Translations under genes and position numbers: made by a program | Shown here: positions 11,271 through 21,650 of the stretch, one piece after another | How the letters are laid out: each line of letters begins with the position of its first letter | Position numbering within the stretch: position 1 is the first letter of the stretch | Notes under the pieces: generated by a model | Told to the model about the DNA's origin: nothing | What the model saw: the letters and a program-made list of their open reading frames with translations, nothing else | The model's database searches: none | Assembly: GCF_905220415.1 (NCBI RefSeq) | Contig: NC_059562.1 | Location: forward strand, 2,619,501 to 2,683,500 | Length of the DNA stretch: 64,000 nt | Direction: 5' to 3' | Source of the DNA: Colias croceus | Lineage: Eukaryota; Arthropoda; Insecta; Lepidoptera; Pieridae

Positions 11271-11579
11271 TTATTCGCATCCACAAGGACATTGAAACTC
11301 ATCAGTATCTTCTGCAGTCAAACCAACACACTCTTCGTGGTACCACTTGGAGCATCGCGAGCATTGCCTCATTTTCATTTTTTCATTTACCTTTGACGGT
11401 AGTAGACTTTCTTGCAGATATATTTTTAGCTTTCTTATAGGATTTAATGCCTTTTTAAACTTCGTTTTTTCTTTTCTAGCTGTTTTAACATCAGTAAAGT
11501 TTTCGCCTTGTTTAATTTTCCTTCTTTTGTTACCTTTCACTTCTTTACTATTTATTTTCCCTTGATTAGCTGCCAGACT
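11271..11579 (-). pseudogene. PHD-like zinc finger, C-terminal remnant of the transposase
   Basis: Following the HTH segment in the +1 frame, about 100 codons are open. A lysine/arginine-rich stretch (KGNKRRKIKQ, KTARKEKTKFKKA) leads into a cysteine-rich end: CSRCSKWYHEECVGL, then FQCPCGCE and stop. The C-x2-C, WYH-x2-C and C-x-C-x-C spacing is that of a PHD-type zinc-binding finger, which many insect pogo/Tigger-like transposases carry at their C terminus. The stop codon overlaps an AATAAA polyadenylation signal. The catalytic DDE region that should lie between this and the HTH is absent. Confidence 0.75.
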
Positions 11580-11715
11580 GCAGATGATTTCTGATTGTTC
11601 TTCTAGGAACCTTATATCTCTCTGCAGCCTTATCCGTACTCAAAATTCCTCTTTGTACTGCTCTAACAGCTGCGATCAGATCATCTTCTGACCACAATGT
11701 CCGTTTGGGAGGCAT
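11566..11715 (-). pseudogene. pogo-type transposase, N-terminal HTH part
   Basis: The frame opens with ATG at 11715 and runs 49 codons to a TAA at 11566. The residues MPPKRTLWSEDDLIAAVRAV, then GILSTDKAAERYKVPRRTIRNHL, match the helix-turn-helix (Psq type) that starts pogo/Tigger-family transposases and binds the transposon ends. The family protein is normally about 400-700 residues, so almost everything is missing. The stop falls where the internal deletion seems to join this exon to the C-terminal finger region; the next segment is in the +1 frame. Upstream is the splice acceptor at 11730-11731. Whether the short product is made is unknown. Confidence 0.8.
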
Positions 11716-12030
11716 CGTGACTTTAAGCACTGAAAACAATGATAAATAAATTGAAAATGTATATATCTACGTACATACTACCCACCAAAAAACATTTCAA
11801 AAACGCGCTCCTACTTATATAACAGTTTAAAAAAATTGAGTATAATAAGGCCTATAGTAAAATTTTATAGGCCTTATTATCCGGCAATCACGTGGTAACA
11901 GAAAAAAAATAAAAATAAATTGTTTACAACTATAAGTTCTTTAATACGGTGGCGTACGGATAAACATACATTAGTTAATAAATGGACAGTCAATACAGGC
12001 TTGTAAATATGATATTTTCAAAATAACTTA

Positions 12031-12259
12031 CGTTTTACCGGAGCCAATTTTTATAATTCGTGCCGCGTGACCGCACCGCTGAATGATTTCGACGATACTG
12101 GCGCGGGGTGGAGTGCAAGCGTTGGTCAACCACTTCGTAGCGACTTGTTTGAGCTCTGAGCTTGTGTGGGTATAATCTTGATCGTCAACTACTGTATTTC
12201 GTATGTCTTTTGACACTTAGGCCTTATTGCCCGACAGGCCTTAATACCCGCGGGTACCT
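12031..12259 (-). other. 5' exon (untranslated) of the pogo-like element
   Basis: On the minus strand this segment ends at a consensus splice donor, CGGTAAAAC|GTAAGT, with the intron starting at 12031. The intron would run to the acceptor ATTGTTTTCAG ending at 11730, 302 bp, and the next exon reaches the transposase ATG after 15 bases. A 62-codon frame (12028-12216) reads through this exon but meets a stop two codons past the splice junction, so it would be an upstream frame and not part of the transposase. The start of the transcript is not known. Confidence 0.55.
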
Positions 12260-12321
12260 TATACAATATACATTTACATAACCTATAGAACAGAATACTT
12301 AATAGAAGCTAACGATTTATA

Positions 12322-14195
12322 GGTTGCAGGTTGCTTGCAAAATATCCACCCGGTAGCAAAGCTTTTTGGTCTCTAGCAAAAGCTATTGAGTCTAACTTCT
12401 CTCAGTCTTCACTTCCACCACTCTTGAAACCCGACGGTAACCTGGCTCACACAGCAAAAGAGAAAGCCGATGTTCTGGCCTCACTGTTTGCTAATAATTC
12501 ACATCTCGATGATACCAATTTAAGTCCACCGATAATACCCCACCGTGGCTCACACATGTCAACAATTCGTATTACCAACAAAGAAGTATTAAAAATTATG
12601 CAAAATCTTGATGTGAATAAAGCCAGTGGGCCCGACGGGATTCCTGCAGTGGTTTTGAAGACCTGTGCACCCGAGTTGTCTCCTATTCTGACGCGCCTAT
12701 TTCGCCTTTCCCTTTCGTCTGGAATTGTACCTAAGGCTTGGAAGCTTGCCAACGTGCAGCCAGTGCCTAAGAAGGGATGCCGTGCTGATCCGTGCAATTA
12801 CCGTCCGATTTCAATCACGTCTTTACTATGTAAGATTATGGAACGTGCATTGAACTATCGACTTCTCGCGTACCTAGAGGCCAACGATCTACTGAACGAT
12901 CGGCAATACGGTTTTCGCCCTAAAAGATCAACTGGCGATCTTCTAGTACACGCCACGCACCTATGGGGAGAAGCCATTGAGAACCATGGTGAAGCATTAG
13001 CTGTATCATTGGATATCTCGAAAGCCTTCGACAAGGTTTGGCACGAATCCCTTCTAAGCAAGCTCCCTTCCTACGGCTTACCTCCAGTCCTCACAGCTTG
13101 GATAGCCGACTTCTTGAGGGAACGATCTATTCGGGTAGTCATCGACGGCTGCTCGTCTAATCAATTGGCAATCAACGCCGGCGTACCTCAGGGGTCTGTT
13201 CTCTCCGCAACCCTCTTTCTGATACATATAAATGACCTTCTCCAATCAAACATCTTTGGGTATGCAGACGATTGTACGGTTGTGGAGAGATACCTGTCAA
13301 ATGCTCGTGCAACTAATGTTACCATCCAGAACGAGAGAGAGGCCATGGTGCAGCGAATAAACCAGACTCTACAAAAAGTATCTCAATGGGGAGATGCCAA
13401 CTTAGTGAAGTTTAATGCTGCCAAAACACAGGCGTGTCTTTTTTCTGCCAAAAGGAGTCCCCTCACCTTAACTCCCTCTTTCCGCGGTGTGTCGATAGAA
13501 CTAGCCGATAACTTAGAAATGCTTGGAGTTTCACTATCGCCAACCCTCAACTTTGGCCAGTTTATTACGTCCAAAGCTCAACTCGCAGCCAAAAAACTTG
13601 GCATACTAGCTAAGGTGCGGCAGTATTTCACATCTGAACAGCTTTTAACTCTTTATCAAGCTCAAGTTCGATCTTGTGTGGAATACTGCTGCCACCTCTG
13701 GGCAGGTACCGCCAAATGTCACCTCGATGTTCTGGAAGCTATGGAACGTCGCGCCAAGCGAATTATTGGAAACGACCGGCTATTCGAAAACCGGCTTCTG
13801 AGCCTTGGTCATCGCCGCAAAATCGCCAGTCTCTCAGTTTTTTATCGACTTCATTTCGGGGAATGTGCAACTGAATTACATGGCCTTATCCCAGCTTCCC
13901 CTTTTTTCCAAAGAACGTCCAGGCGCACGGCGGGATACCACCCTTATCTGGTAGAAATGCCGACTGCACGCACAGCACGCTTTGCGTCCTCCTTCTTAAT
14001 GCGAGCTGCCAAAGAGTGGAATTCTCTGCCGGCGTCCGTCTTTCCAGAGAAGTATAACATGGGAATTTTCAAGAGACGAATTAACAGGCACTTTCTAGGC
14101 GGGCGTGACTTACCACCTTAGATCTCGTCACCACTTTCCATCAGGTGGGACTGGGGTCAAACGTCCGCCTATCTATGTATAAAAAAAAAAAAAAA
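12322..14195 (+). mobile_element. 5'-truncated rtjk/CR1-like LINE with poly(A)
   Basis: The body holds one reverse-transcriptase frame, then a ~60-base 3' UTR containing CCATCAGGTGGGACTGGGG, then 15 A residues (14181-14195). The endonuclease half of ORF2 and any ORF1 are missing, the usual result of incomplete reverse transcription. The start lies about 60 bases beyond the pogo-like element. A clear target duplication is not visible; AGGTT occurs on both sides but is too short to trust. Confidence 0.88.
12331..14121 (+). CDS. Reverse transcriptase (LINE ORF2, truncated at the N terminus)
   Basis: A 596-codon uninterrupted frame. It copies the LINE RNA into DNA at the target site. Visible landmarks: NYRPISITSLLCKIMER at residues 156-172, the palm motif SLDISKAFDKVW at 226-237 with catalytic D228, GVPQGSVLS at 284-292, and FGYADDCTVV at 309-318 with the catalytic D313/D314 pair. 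The C-terminal part ends WNSLPASVFPEKYNMGIFKR, a signature of jockey/CR1-like elements, seen again in the fragment at 43405. The first codon here is TTG; an in-frame stop lies at 12310 and the true start, with the apurinic endonuclease domain, is lost. No frameshift or stop interrupts the RT, so the insertion is probably young. Codon use is far less AT-rich than the surroundings. Confidence 0.9.
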   Translation: MLAKYPPGSKAFWSLAKAIESNFSQSSLPPLLKPDGNLAHTAKEKADVLASLFANNSHLDDTNLSPPIIPHRGSHMSTIRITNKEVLKIMQNLDVNKASGPDGIPAVVLKTCAPELSPILTRLFRLSLSSGIVPKAWKLANVQPVPKKGCRADPCNYRPISITSLLCKIMERALNYRLLAYLEANDLLNDRQYGFRPKRSTGDLLVHATHLWGEAIENHGEALAVSLDISKAFDKVWHESLLSKLPSYGLPPVLTAWIADFLRERSIRVVIDGCSSNQLAINAGVPQGSVLSATLFLIHINDLLQSNIFGYADDCTVVERYLSNARATNVTIQNEREAMVQRINQTLQKVSQWGDANLVKFNAAKTQACLFSAKRSPLTLTPSFRGVSIELADNLEMLGVSLSPTLNFGQFITSKAQLAAKKLGILAKVRQYFTSEQLLTLYQAQVRSCVEYCCHLWAGTAKCHLDVLEAMERRAKRIIGNDRLFENRLLSLGHRRKIASLSVFYRLHFGECATELHGLIPASPFFQRTSRRTAGYHPYLVEMPTARTARFASSFLMRAAKEWNSLPASVFPEKYNMGIFKRRINRHFLGGRDLPP

Positions 14196-14350
14196 GGTTA
14201 TGTCATAATATTAATGCCTTCTTCTTCCTTTTTGATTATGGCCTTCGGAACCTTATAATGCCTTTGCGTAGCCAAAAAATAATACATTACAAATATTCAT
14301 ACAATATAATATATTATGCTATCTCCTTTGACATTTGATAAAAAAATTTA

Positions 14351-14573
14351 AAATGTGTACGTGTACTAGTGTAAACACGTAAGAAGTGAAACTTCATTAT
14401 GACCTTATTTATCAAAAAATAATTTACTACATGCAACTTTACAGAAATACGTCGAATCACGCGTGGTAGGGATAAGAAAAAGATGGCGCGTAACGGAAAA
14501 ATGTCACGCGTAACAAAAACATGTTACACTAAATTTTTTTTCAACCCCGATAAAGAAGTTTCACTTCAAAAAT
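14351..14573. mobile_element. MITE with AAGTGAAACTTC termini, subfamily 1 (copy 1)
   Basis: Inverted ends GAAGTGAAACTTC (near 14384) and GAAGTTTCACTTC (near 14555). The interior carries ATACGTCGAATCACGCGTGG and ATGGCGCGTAAC. A second copy with the same interior and the same extra flank (ATGTGTACGTGTACTAGTGT) lies at 62513-62763. Confidence 0.8.
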
Positions 14574-15607
14574 TCTTTCAATTAAACCTTATAGCATTTT
14601 TATGAAAATGATTATTACAAGTACTGAAATCCTATATCTAAATATTATGAATACCTATGTGGTTAGCACACCTTTACAGTTTCGCGGTTTCTAATGAAAT
14701 TTGACAGCCCGAGAGACCATTATGATAAAATATTATACCTACATAATTTTATTAAGATTATTCATATTTAACACAGACATCTTAATCGTCCCACGTACAA
14801 AATGTAGAAAATATATTCAAGATTATATTTTATAAAAAAAAAACAAGTAGACATAAAATCATACCCACTAACTATATATGATTCTAAAACGGGGTTTATC
14901 CAAATTTGGAAATTCAATTCACTTTTCTGACCTTCTCTCAAATACACAAAAATGACTTCAATCTCTACTCATATTTTTAAATATTTTTTTTTTGTATAAT
15001 CAGTGTTACTATGTACATTTACTAGGTATTTGGGTACAGGAAATGTTACACCTATTTCATTCATAATCGAACCGGCAACCTTATAGCTGTGGCATAAGTT
15101 TAACCATTGCGTCAAGTGATATATTTCATATTTGACTTTTAACAGAAGGTTACAGCTTAGAAAGGAAGACAAAAATAAAACTAGGTATTTGACTATCAAA
15201 TATCTTAAATTCTAGGTCAAAGTCAACATGCTCGCAAATATCATATTATATGTGTATTATATTTAAAATTGCAAAAAGTATTTCGTAAAATATTATTAAT
15301 TTTTTCACGTGACTGTACACAAAATGTGTTAAGTTCTTTCACCTTTGCATTTACAACAACAGATGTTTCCTAAACTGTTATGCTATACCATACATTGTTA
15401 AATATTTTATTTCTTGTGGTAATCCAAAAGGTAAAATAAAAGAATTACCTAGTGATAATATGATAAGAAATAATGATAGGTACCATCAAAGTTGAAAAAT
15501 GCAATAAGTTTTAAAGATGTACTTAATTTAAATCCCACTCGTATTAAATGTTAAAAAAATACTTACATTAGTCTTCAAGTCGTACAATTACAAGCATATT
15601 TCGTATA
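14574..15607. other. No recognisable gene or repeat
   Basis: AT-rich; a 76-codon minus-strand frame (14969-15199) has no motif. Confidence 0.5.
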
Positions 15608-15646
15608 AAAACAAACACGATTAATAATTATAATCGTGTTTGTTTT
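15608..15646. repeat. Perfect 16-bp-arm inverted repeat
   Basis: AAAACAAACACGATTA (15608-15623) faces TAATCGTGTTTGTTTT (15631-15646) across a 7-base loop. Confidence 0.9.
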
Positions 15647-16836
15647 GTGGTGTCCATTTTCAGTTATAATATTTTTCTAATTTAAAATAAATACTTGCTA
15701 CGCCTTGAATACGCCCAGCTACTAATTATGAAATAGGTCTGATAAAATTAACCTCTGACCCACGGAACCCCACGCCGATGCCACAGCAGATGTGCAGCGG
15801 CAGGACACGCGCGCGCTGACTCATGACTTGCGCGGGCGCAGGTATAGTTGCGTACGGAAGTGCGTTTGGTTTTATTTTGTGATGTTTTTTTATAGGTAGT
15901 TTTTTCGGGCTTTAAATACATATCGTGTATATGGAGGTTAAAATATAGAGGTACAGTTGAATTTTAATTTAACTTTGGGAATTTTACTACTGTGTTGCAT
16001 AAAATAGCGATAAATTCAACTTTGTTCAACTTTAGGAAAACACGACCTTTGCTCGTTCACATTCTATAATTTTATTATCTATCAACTTTCCAACTTTACA
16101 GTTATGGAAGAAATAACATTATCTATTGCAACATAAAACGTACAGTGTAATAAAACTGAGTCTAGAACACGCTTCAAAAACTAAACTTAAGAAAAATATA
16201 TTTCCCGCAGTTATCTGTAATCTTTCTTAGAAGGAAATGTAAATTTAAAAGGTGTAATTAAAGGCATGAATGCAAAGCTATCTGTACAATCGTTTCGTTA
16301 TCTATTTACATAAAGCATATTATCTCTTTTATCGAGATGTAAACTCGACTCAAGGTTCCCGAACGAATGAAACAGTACATTATTCTCATGTTATAACTGG
16401 TATATGATTTTAACAATTTTGGTTTATGCAGCTGTAAAATAAGTTTGCAGAAACAGCTGCAGGTTTAAGGGCAAAAAACACCTGACAAAAAATACATCCA
16501 ATTAAGAAAATAGTAAGCTGCCTAGGCAGGAAGTTTTAGTGTTGTTTTTAAGAAAACAAATTTTGCTACAGTACTGTTCTAGGATGTATTAGAGCAGTAT
16601 TATTGCCAGCGTGGATAAATAACTCTATATAGAATATATGTCGTCAAGCGCTATCACTTTCCCACCATGGTAGTAATATATCATGGTGATGTCTACATTT
16701 CTCCTGTTATATTGTTCAACTATTGTCTTTCTTCCTGCATTAGGAAAAAGTGTCGATGAAAAACTTATGATTCTTGTTACATTTTTGCTCAGACACGTCT
16801 ACAGTTTGATTGATCATTGCCACAATTCGGTGAACA
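15647..16836. other. No gene; GC-rich patch at 15760-15860
   Basis: Within AT-rich DNA the patch CCCACGCCGATG...GCGCGGGCGCAGG is CpG-dense and contains TGACTCATGA, an AP-1/Maf-type site. No open frame or splice pair was found, so it is left as an unexplained GC-rich segment. Confidence 0.4.
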
Positions 16837-16999
16837 GCCCCCCTAGCCAAGTGGCTTTCTGTTAGCGTAGCGTTCAATAGAATAGACTACGAATGTATAT
16901 CATGATATAGATATTATCTACAGCTTACGTCAATCTCATACATTCGTAGTCTATTCTATTGAACGCTACGCTAACAGAAAGCCACTTGGCTAGGGGGGC
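16837..16999. mobile_element. Perfect 62-bp-arm hairpin (foldback MITE candidate)
   Basis: Arms 16837-16898 and 16938-16999 are exact reverse complements, starting GCCCCCCTAGCCAAGTGGCT and ending TACGAATGTAT, with a 39-base AT-rich loop. No second copy is seen in the window. No coding capacity. Confidence 0.9.
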
Positions 17000-17600
17000 A
17001 GGATATTATTTGTATTCAGATCTACATTGAGATAATCTGTGGTTGCAAAACGGCAACAGGAAGAAAACGTTAATTAGGAACTAAAGCTTTAAATCTTATA
17101 ATAAATGTGTCACAAAGGGTAGTAATAATTAAAATGTTAAAGGCATTGACACATTTACAGTGAATGGAATAAAATAGGTACTGTAATATAAAACTGATTT
17201 ATTTGCGGATTTCCTGTGCAGTTCCTATGCAGTTCCGACATTCAATACGTCTTTAAGACCATTCATGAAAAATATTAGAATCACATCACACACACATATT
17301 TACTTTATATTTTGAAAAATGTTTAATAAAGTTAAAAAAACTAACTATTTACCTATTTAAATTTATAGGATTTGGTTATAAGCGAAAACCTTATACACAA
17401 ACAAATTTCAAATTAAGTAAAATATTCAGGAACAAATTGGAACCTGTCCCAGATTCTGCACTTATACCTCGTGCATTGTATCACGTCCTACACTTATAAT
17501 ATTGCACCCATTACATTTTTTAAAGCATTAACCGTCTCATAAACTCAACAAATCCCCACTATTGTTCGCACGTCACGTAATTGCAGTAACTTATGTTCAA
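17000..17600. other. No recognisable gene or repeat
   Basis: AT-rich, no coding signal. Confidence 0.5.
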
Positions 17601-17850
17601 CTAGCTTTCCGCCCTCGGCTTCGCCCGCGTTTTAAAAGAAAATCCCGCATAGTTCCCGTGGGATTTCCGAGATAAAACCTATCATATGTGTTAATCCAAG
17701 TTACCCTCTATATAGGTATGTGTGTTAAATATCGTTGTTATTGGTTCAGTAGTATTTGCGTGAAAGAGTAACAAACATACATACATACATATAGACAAAC
17801 ACATACATCCATCCTCACAAACTTTCTCATTTATAACATTAGTAGTTAGA
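17601..17850 (-). repeat. CTAG-type element, family B, full length
   Basis: Minus-strand copy: A|CTAGCTTTCCGCCCTCGGCT at the left, AATCCCGCATAGTTCCCGTG, TGTTAATCCAAGTTACCCTC, TTGGTTCAGTAGTATTTGCG, a CATACATA tract, and TTATAACATTAGTAGTTAGA at the right. Confidence 0.8.
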
Positions 17851-20800
17851 ATTATTTTCTTAATCAATTCATAAATTATTTCAGTAGCTGAATACCTACT
17901 CCATTCTAATGTCTAATGAGTCTGCATTCCCATAATAATTTTAAGACAATTACCTTCAAATTCCATTAGATATCAGACAATTTGAATAATTAATCTTGTC
18001 GGCGGCGTAACAATCGTTATTTATTTAATTAGTATGCAAAAATTGTCGCCATTATCTTAAATAACGATTTGTTATTGTTATAGTTGGACATTTAAACCTG
18101 CGCTACCTTAAACGGATGTTGCATTATCATAAGGTATTATTGTTAATTGGTTTCTGTAATAAAACTGAAAATTTATAACTATTATAACAAAGCATTAAGA
18201 ATTTATCCAGTAGATTTACCAATAAATGTATGATAATAATGACCACGTACTAATTGAAAGCGTTTACTTTGAATTTTCTTCATCCATATCAAATACAAAC
18301 AAAAAACGAATTAAGTACAGTTAGTACTAACGGCATATTCGTAATTCCCTAACAAACTTGTGTGCGCGACTGTACTCGCCCACAGGCCTCTCGGCGCCTG
18401 CTGGTCGCATCACATCCCAGTAATAATTATACTATGTAGGTCGAACGCCCACTGACGTACAACATGACCAGTTATAGTGACCTCCCTTGCCCCCCTCCAC
18501 ACGAGTATACGCTACAACTATAGGGGAAGTAGGTACAACGCCAGGGGTCTGATTATACTGGCGTTCGTGACCTCGGGACAAAGCGTTCTTCTTTATTCAA
18601 TTCTAGAATGTGATGTAAATTGGCAATATGGTTTTTTTATCTGTCAAATCGAATAGATGTAGATTATAGTGGCATACAAGTTGTGTGGTATTGGTACGAA
18701 TGTTTGTATGCAGTTACTTGTTTCTAAGGTAGCTGTTACCAACTTTTGTGTATATCCAGTTTAAACTCGATGTAACCCTTTAGCATAGTTCTTAATACTA
18801 TGCTTTTAATAAAGCAATGTATTTTTTTACTGTTCACCTTACAATTATTGTTATTTCATAGGCCAATATAAGAACCTAACTTATTTGCGAATATGCGAAT
18901 CATTATTTTATTGCAGATATAGGTAAACAAAATAAAGAACCACTAACAAAAGAAAACAAGAGTAATGTTTTAGACTCAACAAACGTATTTTCTACTTTCA
19001 GCTAATCGGATTTAGGTTGAAAATATATTTTTAAGATGTTTCTGCCAACACTTACATCTTCATAACAGGGACATTTATTATCTGAAGTCTGCCTAGAACA
19101 AAAAGGCCTTTGTTGGCGCCTAACAAGCATTTTACTTAATATTTATGAGCGGTCCGCGCTATACGTATAAAATTGTAACCTAATAACCTATAATCAGTGC
19201 TACACTAGTACGGTACTGTGACTTCGTTTGTATACTTGGTATTAAAAAATGTAATGATTTGGTAGCTTTAGAAAAAAAGAGGATTTGTAAGTGAAAAGAT
19301 TAAAATATCGTGTTAAAATTAATATTGTCATGTCAAACAGAATAAGAATATTTTATTTTTAACGCATTATTCTGGAACTGGCTTTCCGCCCCGTCTTTGC
19401 TCGTGTGCACTTTATTTTCCCGATACAAGTTTTTTTCTCCTTTTAAATCATTTAACGTTTTTTGATTGTGAAAATATATTAATTTATAACCTCTCCAAAG
19501 ATCTGTCTATTTATCCATATTACCTAATTATTCACCAAAATTCATACACCAGTTTAGAATGGACGTTACAAACAGAATAACTTTGGCATTTTTATATAGA
19601 TACTTTTAAATATGTCGTAGTAGCGTGCTTGCACCTATTTATTATATAATTTATTTATTTACACAGTTAACTGAGGTATATTTTAAATAATGGTCTACAA
19701 TATTCTAGCCATATTTAGCTAAGCTATGCATATCTAAAAGTACATAATTAGCTAATATATTTGTATTTTTTGCAATGTATAATACCTACTAAACCATGAA
19801 AAATATGGAATCTTATCTATGCCTAGAGGCGCTAAGAGAAGTATTTGATAAATCGTAGGGTATAGACGCCAATCACATAGATGAACAAACTTAGATGTTT
19901 TTTGACATAGAGATAGATGATTTTCAATAGCACAGGGTTTTTGATTATTGTAAATGAGACCGTCCGACGCATGCAAAAAATACTCTAATCAATATTATGA
20001 TGAAAATCGCCAAAGCGTAAAAGTCGAGAACTCTCTTTTTTTGTTAAGGCACACCGCACAAGGAAGGTTCTTATGGTGAGAAAACATGAAAAAAAAAGTG
20101 TGTGTGTGTGGTGAAAGGGCCAATAGAACAACGTCTGTCGGGCAGCTAATTTTAAATATTGATGTGTTAATTCAGTGCAAATTAAATACCTAATATATTG
20201 ATTAATCGTGTTTTAAACCCGTAATTTTTTATTTTTTTTACTTTTTTTATAATAATATATAGAGTTAAAGAGCTCTAAAACATTTTTCACAATACACCAA
20301 TAAAACCTTGTAAAAATAATAGATGCATCTTGTACAATCAGACGAGTTTTACGAAACTAGTTTCGTTAAACGTTTGCCACACAATGGAATCAGAGCAGTC
20401 TGTCAAAACCGTATCATAAAGGCTTACTGACTGACAAATGTTTCGGCTGACAGCCGTCATTTGTTATAGCTGGATGTTATTAAATCTTATTGTTTACAAT
20501 ATATTGCGGTTATACATTTAGTTATTTTGTATAACACGATTTAAGGATTATATAAATTTTTCTTTAAAAAATTTTAGGAAAATGTATAAAGAAATGATTT
20601 TCTTTACACAAGTGAAAATGGCATAGCATTTGAAACGATACGATAAAAAATACCTTAGAATGTATGTTATCCTATAAGTAAGGGCTTGTTTCGAATTTAT
20701 TCAGGTTTTTTCAGTACAATTCCCTGATATTTAAGGTGCAATGATGATTGGTGGATTATAGGATGGCCTATAGGGTGTATAGATAGGTAGGTAGGTAGGA

Positions 20801-21095
20801 TTTGGACCTTGTAGTAGGATTTTTTCATTAAAAAAGAAATTTAAAAACTGTAATTTGAATTGATACCGCTGCGTTATATGGTCATATAAGACAAATGATT
20901 AACTAATTAGTAAATGTTTTGAAATAGATAATAGGTATGCTCTATACTAAAAAATTTACCTAGGTACAACGAGAATCGTAGGTAAACCCATAGGTAGGTA
21001 GGTACCTAGTTTCATTCGCTATAATATAGAAAAATTTTAATATAGAAAATAGAAAAGCATTATGGCAGTAAATATTTCTATCAGGATATCCGTCG
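17851..21095. other. Long AT-rich stretch without recognised genes
   Basis: Over 3 kb without a motif. Small items: a GC-richer patch at 18360-18560 with the facing pair ACGCCAG/CTGGCGT (about 18538-18567), a TG run at 20099-20110, AGGTAGGTAGGTAGG at about 20786-20800, and TAGGTAGGTAGG again near 20993. Confidence 0.5.
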
Positions 21096-21314
21096 AAACC
21101 GCAAAATAACCCGTCCGATTAGGGCCCTTCTGGCCTCCTCCATTCAAGCGACAGCCCAAGCCGAGGTTCGAGATCCCCGTCAAGGGGGGACGCCCTTGTG
21201 CATGTCGCTACCAGGGTGAACCTTCAGTTCACCCCCGCGTCCGCGTTAAAATGTAGAAGCCCTTCAGGCTAACATTGAGAAACACCTTACAAAAAAAAAA
21301 AAACCGCAAAATAA
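21096..21314 (+). mobile_element. Retroposed insertion with poly(A) and 14-bp target duplication
   Basis: AAACCGCAAAATAA occurs exactly at 21096-21109 and 21301-21314. Between them is a GC-rich body (21110-21290) ending in an A run, so this is a retroposon inserted by target-primed reverse transcription. The body contains GGTTCGAGATCC, which resembles a tRNA B box, and one plus-strand frame stays open from the 5' edge to a TAG near 21254, so it could be a SINE or the tail of a 5'-truncated LINE. I cannot name the family. Confidence 0.85.
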
Positions 21315-21442
21315 ATTACTTACCAAAATTTATCTCAAGCAATCTAATAAAGTTTCGTATCGGAAAGCGCAAAGCACATTACCTAGGTACATAAAAAAAA
21401 ATCGCTTTCATTCATTATAGAAGTAATCAAATTTATCATAGA

Positions 21443-21650
21443 CTAGCTTTCCACCCGCGGCTTCGCCCGCTTTGTCTAAAACATAATAAATTATTTACTT
21501 AAACCTTCCTCTTGAATCACTCTATCTATTAAAAAAAACCGCATCAAAATCCGTTGCGTAGTTTAAAAGATTTAAGCATACAAAGGGACATAGAGACATA
21601 GGGACAGAGAAAGCGACTTTGTTTTATACTACCTATGTAGTGATTTACTA
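21443..21650 (-). repeat. CTAG-type element, family C
   Basis: A|CTAGCTTTCCACCCGCGGCT, GTCTAAAACATAATAAATTA, CCGCATCAAAATCCGTTGCG, then GGGACATAGAGACATAGGGA and GCGACTTTGTTTTATACTAC. It is the same subfamily as 30193-30383, in opposite orientation. Confidence 0.8.

Larger units (their letters stand above)
10932..12259 (-). mobile_element. pogo-like DNA transposon, internally deleted
   Basis: Perfect terminal inverted repeats begin AGGTACCCGCGGGTATTAAG followed by GCCT at the left (10932) and the complement ends at 12259. TA lies directly outside both ends (10930-10931, 12260-12261), the Tc1/mariner/pogo target. The inner copies of AATAAGGCCTA recur near both ends (11117, 11145, 11846-11880, 12219). 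On the minus strand it carries the first ~49 codons of a pogo-type transposase and, a little further on, a C-terminal PHD-like finger, but no DDE catalytic core. A 5'-UTR intron and an AATAAA signal (about 11270-11275) are visible. At 1328 bp it is shorter than an autonomous pogo-type element, so it would need transposase from elsewhere. Confidence 0.88.

Noticed and set aside
12028..12216. 62-codon minus-strand frame ending GSGKT, which recalls a P-loop
   Set aside because: It lies in the 5' exon of the pogo-like element and reaches a stop just after the predicted splice junction; a single GSGKT at the very end is not a nucleotide-binding domain.
12260..12330. AGGTT as target duplication of the LINE
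   Set aside because: Five bases in a region with several GGTT motifs are not significant and the 5' junction of the LINE is not precisely known.
12447..13874. Several 60-116 codon frames on both strands within the LINE
   Set aside because: They are shadows of the reverse-transcriptase frame at 12331-14121 and share its base composition; none has a motif of its own.
20784..21008. GGTA runs as insect telomere repeat
   Set aside because: The insect telomere unit is TTAGG; these are AGGT-type tetranucleotide runs of a few units.
21150..21185. GGTTCGAGATCC as the B box of a tRNA gene
   Set aside because: No A box or acceptor-stem pairing is found at the proper distance; it belongs to the poly(A)-tailed insertion.
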